Translations under genes and position numbers: made by a program
Source of the DNA: Rhodobacterales bacterium
Lineage (GTDB): Bacteria > Pseudomonadota > Alphaproteobacteria > Rhodobacterales > Rhodobacteraceae
Assembly (NCBI GenBank): GCA_017303485.1
Contig: JAFLCY010000010.1
Coordinates: 1-60,164, forward strand
Reading direction: 5' to 3'
Length of the DNA stretch: 60,164 bases
In this document: in pieces, positions 20,637 through 29,033 of the stretch
Layout of the letters: the number at the start of each line of letters is the position of its first letter
Numbering within the stretch: the stretch's first letter is position 1
Notes under the pieces: generated by a model
What the model saw: only the letters and a program-made list of their open reading frames with translations
What the model was told of the DNA's origin: nothing
Databases searched by the model: none

Positions 20637-20680
20637 GCCTCCGGCCATGGCGAGTAGATACCACATCCAATGCCGGAGGC
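20637..20680 (-). promoter_or_regulatory. cysE leader hairpin that masks the ribosome-binding site
   Basis: On the minus strand GCCTCCGGC (20680-20672) is followed 26 bases later by GCCGGAGGC (20645-20637), a perfect 9-bp inverted repeat. The second arm contains the GGAGG Shine-Dalgarno of cysE, so the folded leader would block translation. The loop holds an in-frame ATG (20666). Confidence 0.55.
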
Positions 20681-20760
20681 GACACGCATTTCTGTTTGGT
20701 CGTTCATCAGAAGTTGAAATGTTCCAGTCCTAGGTTGCAGTGCCTTGGGATCGCCCGGCC

Positions 20761-23700
20761 TCAGCCTGCCACAGAAATCTGCCGGAACCTGCCAGGTCCG
20801 AAGCCTGCAGACAGCTGAGCAACTGCAACTTCGAAACTACCGGTCACGCCGTCGGCAGTCCTCATTGCGGGAGAATACGTGAAAGACGGGACCGACACAT
20901 TGTACTCTGCCTTGATCGTGGCCGATTGAATGATGCGAACCAGGTAGCTTTCGAACTCCTCCGCAAGCGGCACTTCCGTCGATTGCCATGTGTCTCCGTC
21001 GACGCGAGTCCTGCGCGTCCAGGAGACCAGTATGTCACCCGACTGGTCTTTCTGGCGCAGGTGAGCAATCGGATAGGGTCGCAGGCCAATACCGTCGAAG
21101 GCTTCTGTCCGCAGCACGACGTTTGTATCTTCGTACCCCCGGCTTGCTGCGCCAATTCGGTAGTAGCGCGCCAGTCCTCGGGACGAGAGTGCCAGATCAA
21201 TCTGAGTGAGTGCGAGGTCCAGAAGTACAACGTTGCTGCCCACCGGCCAAACAGCCGGCATGATCCCGTCCGAGCCGAGCTGGCCACGCAACCGGACTGA
21301 CAATTCGTAGGTATCGGGCGCGACAACCTGAGCGTCCGCAAACTGGAAAACCTCCCAGTTTCCTGCACTACCGTCCCCGATCGCCATCGCGTTTGCGCCG
21401 TTCAGCACAGACGTCCGGCTGGCAGAGGACAGCTCTCCACCCATCACCTTGACGCGCAGCGGCGTGCCGAGATCCCATAGACCCGGTCGATGAAAGGTCA
21501 GTGGAGATTCCGTGACGCCGATTACGGCAGGAGCTGTCACCAGTCGATTGAGTTCGTAGCCGGCATCTTCGCTCGATGACCAAATGGCGACGGAGCCCGG
21601 CCAAGGATCGGCAGCTACGGCGACGTGAGGCGCGTGCGGAACCTCCTGCCCAGTAAGCAGCGGCAGATCGAGAAAAATGGGAAAGGTCGGAACCGGAGGC
21701 GCGAACTCCCGGACAGAAATGTCCGCATCTGCTCGCCCTGATGGAACATAGACACCGGGCTCGACCCTCACCGCCTCGAGAAGCTGACTGTCCGTCTGTT
21801 CAACCCTGTCGATACGGTAGCGGCTGCCGGACACGCTGACGATGTCGCCTGCGCCGATCGAGAGGCGTGATCTTGGCAACGCAAATCTGGCCGTGTCCCT
21901 GGCAATCCGCGCCTCGGCGAGCCAGCGTTCCACTGCAGCCATTCCCTCCGGCCTTGTGAGGGCAAGTGGTAGATCTGTCTGGGAAACCGCGATGGACTCG
22001 ACGTCTGGATAGCGTGTTTCAACTGATCGAAGTTCGTAGCTGGATTGGGAATCGACAAAGCTGAGCCGAACCTGGCCAGGGATGTCTGCGTCAGACAAAC
22101 GGGTCATTTCGAAGCGGCCATCAAGGTCCGGAACGATTGCGACCTCTCCGTCGGAGATATCTGCCTGAACTTCCGCTGTCCGACTGCGAAAGAACAGCAG
22201 GCCCTCGCGTTCAAAGACGTCGAAACCGAACGCCAGCATGAGAGGCTGAAGCGCTGATCGAACGGTTACGATGTCCGTTTGCTGATATCCGCGGACCAAG
22301 CCGAAGAGATTGCTGACGTCCAGTGCATCAACCCCAGACCGCCAGCAGATTTCCCGGACCACTGCCGACAGTGGCTGGCTTGACGCTCGGCCATTCAGCC
22401 AATGCCCGCCGGCATAGTTCGCTCCATCACTCCAGATCGCAGTCTGTCCAGGAAACTCCGGAAAGGGACGGGCGTCCCACGCCCAGACATAGGCATGGTC
22501 CATGTCGACCATCGGGGCATTGTACAGGTTCGAAACGGGATTGTTCGCTTCGTTTGCCCAGAAATCGGTCGTCGCAAGCAGATACTGCATCTGAATCAGA
22601 TCGTCGCGCCGACCATTCGACCAGGCAGGAAGTCCGGACTCCGAGGATTTCGCATCAAGGAAACGGTTCGGCTGATTGGTTCCTTTGTCCATAGCCGCGC
22701 AACCGAATTCTGTGAACCGGAAGGGTTTGGAAAATGGAACCCAACTCGTCGGCGTGTCGGATCGGACGCCAGCCAAACGGTTATGATGCAGGTTGGACCA
22801 CCAGGACTTCAGGTCCTTGTAGCGAAACACCCAATCCTCGCCGTATGCCTGATCATGAATCGGCAGGCGATGCTGGGCAATCGCCCCTTCCAGACTGTTA
22901 TAATACCAGTCAAATCCTTCGCCCCCCGCAATATTTGCCTGCAGGTACTCAATGTTGTAGATCGAACGGAATGCAGAATCCGCGTGGACCTCACCATCAC
23001 GCCAGTCCGAAAGCGGCATGTAATTGTCGATGCCGATGAAGTCGATATCGGGGTGTGACCAAAGCGGATCGAGATGGAAATAGACGTTTCCATCCGTTTG
23101 GTAGCCGAAGTACTCGGACCAGTCCGAAGCATAGCTGATCTTCACTTGCGGACCGAGGATCCCCCGCACATCGCTCGCAAGACGCTGCAGTTCCGCAACC
23201 GCAGGGAAGCTGTCCGCGTCGCCCCTGACCTGAGTCAATGATCGCAGTTCAGAGCCGATGCAGAAGGATTCAACCCCGCCCGCAACAGCGCAAAGATGGG
23301 CGTAGTGCAGGATGAACTTACGATAGCCCCAGTCCGCCGGCCCCGAGTAGTTGATCGTTTCACCTTGGACTGCGAAATGCGCAGGTTCGGCGGCTCCGAA
23401 GAATGCTGCAACTTCCGCGATTGACGCTGCCGTCCGGTCCGATGTCCCCAGCCGACCGGGAGCTACAGACAGCGTAATGCGACCGCGCCAGGGCAATGCG
23501 GGCTGTGTTGCTGCGCCAGTCCATGGATCCGTCAGCAAGTTCCCCGCGACTTGATCCATCAGAACGAACGGATAGAACATTACATCCTTGCCCGCCGCCC
23601 GCAGCGCGCGAATGGCCTCGATTACGGATGCATCCGCCGGAGAACCACCGTAGATCGAAGCGCCTTCGACTGTCGGAACGCTCTGGGCCGTCGCCCGGTC

Positions 23701-24654
23701 GATCCCCCCTGAACGCCAGGGCATGCCGACGCCGTCTCGTAGTTTCTGCTCAACCTTCGGCCGGATCGTGCAGGATGAACACCGCAGGTCGTCACCGAAC
23801 CAGGACACCACCAGCGACACGGCGCCCGCTTCGGGAAGTTCCTCGGAAAGTTGGTCAAGACTTGTGGCGAAGTCGGTCTTTCCGGACGGAGAGTGGACAT
23901 TCGCTGTGCGGTTTCGGCCCGGCGCCTCCGCATAGTGAACCGGCGTTGTTGCCAGGCCATACTCGCCTGTGCCCGGGATCAGGGCCACCCCCCGTATCGC
24001 ACCGTCCAGGGTATCCGACGGCTTCACGGTCGGCCCCTGTGCCGCCCTGACCACCTCAAAGCTGAATTGGGGCACCCGATTGCCATAGGCGGCAAGCTCA
24101 AGGTCCTCGATGACCACATAAGCTACACCGCGATAGGCCGGAGCTTTGCCCAAGCCCTCAACTGCCTCGATCAGGGGATCGGGCAGCTGGTCTTCAGTTC
24201 CCCGGTAGACCCGCATGTTGAGGTCACGCGCCGAGATCTCGTTGCCGTCGGCCCAGATACGCCCAACCCGAAGAATCTCGCCTTCGCAGAGCGCAATCGC
24301 AACGCTCACCGAATAGCTGTATTCGTTGACCTTGGGTTTCGGCGCGCCTTTTCCGGTCCGCTTCCGACGCACGGCTTCTGCAAACTCCGTGGCCCAGATG
24401 ACTTGCCCGCCAACACGCATCCGTCCCCAGATCTGGCCGATGGCAGCGCCTTCACTCGCCCCCGTCAATCGCAAACGGTCAATTCGGCCAACGTCCACTG
24501 GCTCCGAACCACCTCCGAGAATCCGCTGGTCGATAACCCGTCCGATCGTCGCCCCAACGGCGCGGCCGATCACAGCGCCGGACAGACCCAGCACCGTCCC
24601 GCCAAATCCGGCGCCAATCATCGAACCCGCAGCAGAAAGTAGCAAAGTGGCCAT
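20761..24654 (-). CDS. GTA orfg15 homologue, host-specificity/baseplate 'megatron' protein
   Basis: 1297 aa, close to the length of R. capsulatus orfg15. The N-terminal 70 residues are Gly/Ala-rich with a hydrophobic stretch (LLLSAAGSMIGAGFGGTVLGLSGAVIG). The central part contains a TIM-barrel-like glycosidase fold region (FCIGSELRSLTQVRGD, SDWSEYFGYQTDGNVYFHLDPLW, DFIGIDNYMPLSDWRDGE, FTEFGCAAMDKG). The C-terminal half is beta-rich, as in tail-tip attachment proteins. In the RcGTA particle this protein forms the tip that contacts and penetrates the recipient surface. It starts directly after orfg14, without overlap. GC content looks lower than in the head genes. Confidence 0.93.
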   Translation of the reverse strand: MATLLLSAAGSMIGAGFGGTVLGLSGAVIGRAVGATIGRVIDQRILGGGSEPVDVGRIDRLRLTGASEGAAIGQIWGRMRVGGQVIWATEFAEAVRRKRTGKGAPKPKVNEYSYSVSVAIALCEGEILRVGRIWADGNEISARDLNMRVYRGTEDQLPDPLIEAVEGLGKAPAYRGVAYVVIEDLELAAYGNRVPQFSFEVVRAAQGPTVKPSDTLDGAIRGVALIPGTGEYGLATTPVHYAEAPGRNRTANVHSPSGKTDFATSLDQLSEELPEAGAVSLVVSWFGDDLRCSSCTIRPKVEQKLRDGVGMPWRSGGIDRATAQSVPTVEGASIYGGSPADASVIEAIRALRAAGKDVMFYPFVLMDQVAGNLLTDPWTGAATQPALPWRGRITLSVAPGRLGTSDRTAASIAEVAAFFGAAEPAHFAVQGETINYSGPADWGYRKFILHYAHLCAVAGGVESFCIGSELRSLTQVRGDADSFPAVAELQRLASDVRGILGPQVKISYASDWSEYFGYQTDGNVYFHLDPLWSHPDIDFIGIDNYMPLSDWRDGEVHADSAFRSIYNIEYLQANIAGGEGFDWYYNSLEGAIAQHRLPIHDQAYGEDWVFRYKDLKSWWSNLHHNRLAGVRSDTPTSWVPFSKPFRFTEFGCAAMDKGTNQPNRFLDAKSSESGLPAWSNGRRDDLIQMQYLLATTDFWANEANNPVSNLYNAPMVDMDHAYVWAWDARPFPEFPGQTAIWSDGANYAGGHWLNGRASSQPLSAVVREICWRSGVDALDVSNLFGLVRGYQQTDIVTVRSALQPLMLAFGFDVFEREGLLFFRSRTAEVQADISDGEVAIVPDLDGRFEMTRLSDADIPGQVRLSFVDSQSSYELRSVETRYPDVESIAVSQTDLPLALTRPEGMAAVERWLAEARIARDTARFALPRSRLSIGAGDIVSVSGSRYRIDRVEQTDSQLLEAVRVEPGVYVPSGRADADISVREFAPPVPTFPIFLDLPLLTGQEVPHAPHVAVAADPWPGSVAIWSSSEDAGYELNRLVTAPAVIGVTESPLTFHRPGLWDLGTPLRVKVMGGELSSASRTSVLNGANAMAIGDGSAGNWEVFQFADAQVVAPDTYELSVRLRGQLGSDGIMPAVWPVGSNVVLLDLALTQIDLALSSRGLARYYRIGAASRGYEDTNVVLRTEAFDGIGLRPYPIAHLRQKDQSGDILVSWTRRTRVDGDTWQSTEVPLAEEFESYLVRIIQSATIKAEYNVSVPSFTYSPAMRTADGVTGSFEVAVAQLSAGFGPGRFRQISVAG

Positions 24655-25098
24655 TCAGTTGGCTCCTTCTGGAAAGGCAAATCGTGCCGCGATCCGGCGC
24701 TGCCATGGCGTCGAAAGCGAGCTTTCGATCACGCCGTAGCCGGTGTAGGCGTGGATGAAATGCGGACGCATCCCGATCTCGGATTGCAGCCCCAGATGCT
24801 TGGCGATGCTGCCATCGCGCATCCGGAACAACAGAACGTCACCAACAGACTGTTGTCCGACGGATTTCTGCTGCAGCCAGCGTTGGGCCGCAGCATGAAG
24901 AACTTCAGTCCGGGAGGGTTCCGCCCAATCAGCCGTATAGGGCGGGATTTCCTCAGGTTCATCGCCAAGAATTGCGCGCCAGACACCCCGAAGCAATCCC
25001 AGGCAATCGGTGCCGACTCCCCGGACGCTGGCCTGATGAAGGTAAGGAGTGCCGATCCAGAGCCTTGCCTCGACGATGACCTGATGGCCAATCTTCAT
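24655..25098 (-). CDS. GTA orfg14 homologue, NlpC/P60-type cell-wall peptidase
   Basis: 147 aa. The catalytic Cys is in GTDCLGLLRG and a His in KHLGL, with a second His in HFIHAYTGYG; this is the Cys-His-His layout of NlpC/P60 endopeptidases. In RcGTA this baseplate enzyme is thought to open peptidoglycan during DNA delivery. The start is ATG 25096-25098 (MKIGHQVIVEARLW), overlapping the orfg13 stop (ATGA). Upstream in-frame codons lie inside orfg13 and are not protein-like. Confidence 0.93.
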   Translation of the reverse strand: MKIGHQVIVEARLWIGTPYLHQASVRGVGTDCLGLLRGVWRAILGDEPEEIPPYTADWAEPSRTEVLHAAAQRWLQQKSVGQQSVGDVLLFRMRDGSIAKHLGLQSEIGMRPHFIHAYTGYGVIESSLSTPWQRRIAARFAFPEGAN

Positions 25099-25991
25099 GC
25101 TCCGCCCCCGCCATACCGTCGCGCTCCACCATTCGATCTTCCGGGTACCGGATAGGAGGCCAGCCAGTCCTCGCCCGGAATGTGTGGAAATCCCCGGAAG
25201 TTCGCGAAGTTTGCAAACTTTGCCCGGCATGTGACGGCTGACTTGTCGCAGCCGGCGAATATCCGAATGGAATCTCCCGGGGCGATCGATGCGCGAACAG
25301 ATTGCCACAGCTCGATCCGTCGCAGCGCACCGTCCAGACGGTCGCTCTTCACGACCCCAACGAGCCCGGCCGCCGACCCGCTTGCAATCTCAAGGCGACC
25401 GCTCTCGAACCACCGGTCGTCAAAGCTGCCAAAGGAGTGAAAGGTGAAGATCCTGCCGTCTTCCACGGTCTCGGCCACGAGCTCGACGGCATAGCCCGGC
25501 TGTGACTGGTCGAACTTGCATCGCCCGTCACCAAGAACGGCGGAGCATCCCGGCGTGTAGGCCATGCCATGCGGTCGGTTCAGCAGATCGGTCAGCCCGC
25601 GAAGCTCAGCCTTGAAGCTGTCGTTCACGCGCGAAATCTCACCAAGGTTGCCGCGGAACTGGACAATGAAGTCTTCTGGCGCGGACCAGTTGACCAGATA
25701 GGCCTGAACCTCGGCGCCGTCGTAACGCCCTGCAACCAGATCCTCCTCGGTGATCGCAGCCGCGCTCAGGGCTCCGAATGCCTCGGAGTTGTCGACCGAA
25801 AGCCCCGTGGTCTGCTGCAGGACACGCGCTGTCATGCCAGTATCGGCGCGGCACAAGACTCCATCGACGTCCAGATCCATATCATGATCGGTGAACCCAA
25901 GCTCCGCACCGTCGCGGCGACGCAGCTTCCAGGCCCGGCAAACGGTTGTCGCACCGGACGCGAGATGCGTGAAAAGGGCTTCCTTCGTCAC
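25095..25991 (-). CDS. GTA orfg13 homologue, baseplate hub (DUF2163/BR0599-type)
   Basis: 298 aa. The N-terminal part (CRAWKLRRRDGAELGFTDHDMDLDVDG) is typical of DUF2163, and the C-terminal 80 residues match the phage BR0599-like domain. Four cysteines in two pairs, C149/C158 and C248/C255 (TPGCSAV, DGRCKF, AGCDKS, VTCRAK), fit the iron-sulfur cluster ligands described for related tail-tip hub proteins. It overlaps orfg12 and orfg14 by 4 bases on each side. It should connect the distal tail protein to the tip protein. Confidence 0.92.
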   Translation of the reverse strand: MTKEALFTHLASGATTVCRAWKLRRRDGAELGFTDHDMDLDVDGVLCRADTGMTARVLQQTTGLSVDNSEAFGALSAAAITEEDLVAGRYDGAEVQAYLVNWSAPEDFIVQFRGNLGEISRVNDSFKAELRGLTDLLNRPHGMAYTPGCSAVLGDGRCKFDQSQPGYAVELVAETVEDGRIFTFHSFGSFDDRWFESGRLEIASGSAAGLVGVVKSDRLDGALRRIELWQSVRASIAPGDSIRIFAGCDKSAVTCRAKFANFANFRGFPHIPGEDWLASYPVPGRSNGGARRYGGGGA

Positions 25992-26620
25992 AGCCGCACC
26001 TCCACGACCGGAACGTTCGGAACATCTCCCGCCTGGAACGATGCAACTGATGTCTGGATCGCATCGGTATCGAACCGCACAGGGACGTCGAATTCGAACC
26101 CGGCCGTGACTCGGGCGCCCAGATCCGGCGCCAGCACAAAGGTGATCTCGCCCGTTTCTAGGTTGACCGAGAATTCCTGCGCCTCGATCTTCTGGTCTCC
26201 GGCAATTGCAACCAACACGGTTCCTGCAACGGGTTTGCGGACGGGACGGGTGTAACTCTGCAGACCCGACAGATAGGTCTTCTGCAACTGGAACACAGTC
26301 GTCACGCCGTCGCCGGTGCCGATTGTCTGATCATCTGCCGCCGGCGTTGCCAGTGGCGCGCAGGATTTGTGGTCCGACCAGTCCTTCCAGCGAAACCCGT
26401 GCAATTGGCCGGCGCGCGCCTCGAAAAAGGCGATCAGCGTTTCGACGTCGTTCAACGACCGAAGTCCGACTCCCGCGTCGTACCTGCGCCGCGAATGCGC
26501 CCAGGGAGTGTTCCGCTCTTCAAAGCCGTTGGCCAGCGTGACAATTTCCGTGCGCCGCTCAGGACCGCCGACCGATCCGAAACTGAGGTTGGCGGGGAAG
26601 CGTATCTCGTGGAATGCCAT
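25988..26620 (-). CDS. GTA orfg12 homologue, distal tail protein (DUF2460)
   Basis: 210 aa. The N-terminal signature FHEIRFPANLSFGSVGGPERRTEIVTLANGFEERNTPWAHSRRRYD is the DUF2460 pattern seen in orfg12 of GTAs and in lambdoid tail proteins. The centre contains the conserved FFEARAGQLHGFRWKDWSDHKSC. In the RcGTA structure the distal tail protein forms the ring between tail tube and hub. It lies nine bases after orfg11 and overlaps orfg13 by 4 bases. Confidence 0.92.
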   Translation of the reverse strand: MAFHEIRFPANLSFGSVGGPERRTEIVTLANGFEERNTPWAHSRRRYDAGVGLRSLNDVETLIAFFEARAGQLHGFRWKDWSDHKSCAPLATPAADDQTIGTGDGVTTVFQLQKTYLSGLQSYTRPVRKPVAGTVLVAIAGDQKIEAQEFSVNLETGEITFVLAPDLGARVTAGFEFDVPVRFDTDAIQTSVASFQAGDVPNVPVVEVRL

Positions 26621-26629
26621 AGGAAATCC

Positions 26630-27280
26630 TCACCGATTGCGTTGACCGCGCGACAGGGCGCGACTGACCTGTGCCGCAACTTGCGACTGGCTACGCTGAA
26701 AGCCCTGAACGTCCGGCGTCGTGATGTTCATCACCACGTTGACCGCCCTGCCGCCGCCCGCCTGCACACCCAGGCGACCATCCGGCCCGCGGGCCAGCGG
26801 CATGATCGCCTCCGGGCCTGCCTCGCCCATCAACCCGCGCCCACCCCGCATCGGGAAGGTGGTCGGAGCGCCGACAATCCCGCCCTTGGCAAAGGGCATC
26901 ACCTTGCCCTGGCTGAAAGCCCCGCCATCGGCAAAGGGCATCCCTGCTCCCATAACCCCCGCCACGCCCTGCGCCAGCAACCCGCCCAATGCGCCCGTCA
27001 CAGGCTTGATTGCGATGGAATAGACCGTGTCGACGATGGTGTTCGCGACCGACTTCAGCGCATCGTTCAGCTTCATCCCGTCGAAAACCAGTCCGTCGAA
27101 GGCCTTCCTCAGGCCCCCGCTAATCCCGCTCGACAGGGTGTTCACCTCGCGACCGGTGAAGACCATCGTTTCCCGCATTCGCGCCAGCTCACCATCGAAC
27201 GCCGCTACCATCGACACCGAAGAGCCCATCTGCGCCTCAAGCGCTTGAAGCTGCTCCTGCATCGTTCCGATATCCGCCAT
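26630..27280 (-). CDS. GTA orfg11 homologue, tail tape measure protein
   Basis: 216 aa, short as expected for the short tail of GTAs. The N-terminal 60 residues are helical (MQEQLQALEAQMGSSVSMVAAFDGELARMRETM). The middle is GLRKAFDGLVFDGMKLNDALKSVANTIVDTVYS. The C-terminal blocks MPFAKGGIVGAPTTFPMRGGRGLMGEAGPEAIMPLARGPDG and VVMNITTPDVQGFQRSQSQVAAQVSRAL are shared by lambda-like tape measure proteins. It determines tail length. Its 5' end overlaps the preceding small gene by 44 bases. Confidence 0.92.
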   Translation of the reverse strand: MADIGTMQEQLQALEAQMGSSVSMVAAFDGELARMRETMVFTGREVNTLSSGISGGLRKAFDGLVFDGMKLNDALKSVANTIVDTVYSIAIKPVTGALGGLLAQGVAGVMGAGMPFADGGAFSQGKVMPFAKGGIVGAPTTFPMRGGRGLMGEAGPEAIMPLARGPDGRLGVQAGGGRAVNVVMNITTPDVQGFQRSQSQVAAQVSRALSRGQRNR

Positions 27281-27488
27281 CGCCCTGTTCCTTCTTCACA
27301 TCGGGGAACGCTGCAGCCAGTTCCGCCAGCCGCGCGCGTGTCAGGGGCGGGACCAGACCTTCGCGCCCCAACATGATCTTCAGCTCGACTGGCGTGAGCT
27401 GCCAGAACGCCGCAGGCTCCAGCCCCAGCCCGTGCAAGCCCGCCTGCATCAGCCCGCGCCAGTCGATGCCATGTCCGGGGCCGCTCAT
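27237..27488 (-). CDS. GTA orfg10.1 homologue, small tail-assembly protein
   Basis: 83 aa, starting at ATG 27486-27488 (MSGPGHGIDWRGLMQAG). The segment LEPAAFWQLTPVELKIMLG resembles the 'W..TP.E...' core of phage tail-assembly chaperone second frames (gpT-like), as annotated for rcc01693.1-type proteins. It overlaps orfg10 by four bases (ATGA) and orfg11 by 44 bases. Its position between orfg10 and the tape measure gene fits a tail chaperone role. That role is inferred from position and the short core motif. Confidence 0.82.
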   Translation of the reverse strand: MSGPGHGIDWRGLMQAGLHGLGLEPAAFWQLTPVELKIMLGREGLVPPLTRARLAELAAAFPDVKKEQGDGGYRNDAGAASSA

Positions 27489-27805
27489 GTCTCGCCCGGC
27501 AGCGCGAAAGCCCGCGCCAGCAGTTCTGCCGCCGCCCGTGCCGCCTCGACCGGCCCACCGCCGACCTCGACCCGCAAAAGGTCGATCGCTGTGCCCTGCC
27601 AACCGCCACCTCGAAGCCCGGCCACAATCAGCGCCAGCACATCACGGGTCGAAAACCGCCGTTCCTCGAACCGCTGCACCAGATCCAGAAGCGACCCGGT
27701 CTCCAGCGCTTCCTCTAGCTCGGCCAGCGCCCCCAGCGTCAGCTTTGCCAGATGGCGCTGGCCATCGAGGACAACCGCGACCTCACCTGCCCAGGGGTTC
27801 GCCAT
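27485..27805 (-). CDS. GTA orfg10 homologue, gene transfer agent family tail protein
   Basis: 106 aa. MANPWAGEVAVVLDGQRHLAKLTLGALAELEEAL and FEERRFSTRDVLALIVAGLRGGG match the small GTA-family protein (DUF3356-like) found between the tail tube and tape measure genes. Such proteins resemble tail-assembly chaperones (gpG-like). The start at ATG 27803-27805 leaves a single base between it and the orfg9 stop. The next gene overlaps it by ATGA. Confidence 0.87.
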   Translation of the reverse strand: MANPWAGEVAVVLDGQRHLAKLTLGALAELEEALETGSLLDLVQRFEERRFSTRDVLALIVAGLRGGGWQGTAIDLLRVEVGGGPVEAARAAAELLARAFALPGET

Positions 27806-27806
27806 G

Positions 27807-28220
27807 TCAAAGCGCCGTGAAGGTGAGCGCGCCCGCCGAAGCCATCGCCATCTCGTAGCTCGCCTCGTCATTGTGGCTGCCCGAATACTCGATCGAGGTG
27901 ATCTGGAACGGCCCCTCGATCACGCCAAAGCTCGGGATCACCACCTGGAAATCCGGTATCTCGCCGTTGAAGAACACCTGCCGCGCGCGTTCGTCGGTGT
28001 TCTCGTCACGGAACACGCCCGAACCCGAGATCGCCGCAGACTTCACCCCCGCGCCCGCCAGCAATTCGCGCCATCCGCCCTGGCTTTCCAGGCTGGTGAC
28101 GTCCACCGATTCCGTGTTGAAACTGATCCGCGTCGCCCGCAGCCCTGCGATGGTGACGAACTGGCCGTCCCCGGTCTGGTCGATCTTGATCAGCAGATCC
28201 TTGCCGCTTTGCACAGCCAT
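27807..28220 (-). CDS. GTA orfg9 homologue, major tail (tube) protein, TP901-1 family
   Basis: 137 aa. MAVQSGKDLLIKIDQTGDGQFVTIAGLRATRISFNTESVDVTSLESQGGWRELL is the typical opening of TP901-1-type tail tube proteins, and the C-terminal SHNDEASYEMAMASAGALTFTAL closes the fold. It polymerises into hexameric rings around the tape measure. The start is ATG 28218-28220. About 80 bases separate it from orfg8, a gap with a C/G-rich stretch but no clear hairpin. Confidence 0.93.
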   Translation of the reverse strand: MAVQSGKDLLIKIDQTGDGQFVTIAGLRATRISFNTESVDVTSLESQGGWRELLAGAGVKSAAISGSGVFRDENTDERARQVFFNGEIPDFQVVIPSFGVIEGPFQITSIEYSGSHNDEASYEMAMASAGALTFTAL

Positions 28221-28302
28221 GTTCGCTCTCCGTGATGCGATGAAATGAGGCGCGTGGCGCCTCCCCTCTCCCTGGCGGGGGGGTGGGGATCGGGGCACGT
28301 TG

Positions 28303-28698
28303 CTACAGTTGAATCCGCGCCCGGAAGGTCAAGTCGATCCGCCGCGTCTCGCCCTCTTCGATCCGGCGTGCCGAGGCCCGCTGGAAGAAGAGGCTCACCA
28401 GCGATCCCCGACTCAGCGCCATAGGCGCGCCGATAAGCGCGTCCGAGATGTCAGCGGCAATCGTCTTGATCGACAGGAACCCGGTCGCATCGGTGATCAC
28501 ACTGATCACCATCTGATGCTCGGCCCCTGCACCCGATTTGTCCGACTGATCTCGCGCCTCCTCGGGACCGATCAGCACGAAGGTCCCGGTGACATTCGGC
28601 GGCACCGCGTCGTAGATCGCCACCCCGGTCAGGGCAGGCCAGGCCGACAGCCGCTGAAACACCGCCGTCTGCAGGGCGGGTGCTGCACCATAGCTCAT
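28303..28698 (-). CDS. GTA orfg8 homologue, tail terminator (DUF3168)
   Basis: 131 aa. MSYGAAPALQTAVFQRLSAWPALTGVAIYDAVPPNVTGTFVLIGPEEARDQSDKSGAGAEHQMVISV matches DUF3168, the family of tail-completion/terminator proteins at the head-proximal end of phage tails. It overlaps orfg7 by four bases. Its position between the stopper (orfg7) and the tail tube (orfg9) supports the assignment. Confidence 0.9.
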   Translation of the reverse strand: MSYGAAPALQTAVFQRLSAWPALTGVAIYDAVPPNVTGTFVLIGPEEARDQSDKSGAGAEHQMVISVITDATGFLSIKTIAADISDALIGAPMALSRGSLVSLFFQRASARRIEEGETRRIDLTFRARIQL

Positions 28699-29033
28699 TT
28701 CGGCACCTCCTCGCGGGCGAAACAGGTCAGATAGCGGCCGAACTGGTCCCGTTCCGTCACCGCCTGGATCAGAAGCAGCCGAGCCCCTTCGCGGAACCGC
28801 TGCCCGGCCTTCGGACGGGAGGGAGACCCCGTCGGCGTCCCCCGGACCGTAATCCGGTAGGGCACCGCGGACAGCATCCGCTCCTCCCCCAAAGCGTCGC
28901 TACCTGAGCCTGGCAGAACCTCGGCCCATAGCGTGCCCAGCGCCGTCCAGGCCTCGGTGAAGCCACCCGCTCCGTCAGGCGTGCGAACCACGCCCTCCAG
29001 CGCCAGCGACCGGTTCAGATGCGGCGCGTTCAT
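28695..29033 (-). CDS. GTA orfg7 homologue, head-tail stopper/closure protein
   Basis: 112 aa. The sequence LNRSLALEGVVRTPDGAGGFTEAWTALGTLWAEV and the later VRGTPTGSPSRPKAGQRFREGARLLLIQAVTERDQFGRYLTC match the SPP1 gp16-like head-closure family. It overlaps orfg6 and orfg8 by four bases each, as in other GTAs. It should close the portal channel after DNA packaging until the tail attaches. Confidence 0.9.
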   Translation of the reverse strand: MNAPHLNRSLALEGVVRTPDGAGGFTEAWTALGTLWAEVLPGSGSDALGEERMLSAVPYRITVRGTPTGSPSRPKAGQRFREGARLLLIQAVTERDQFGRYLTCFAREEVPK

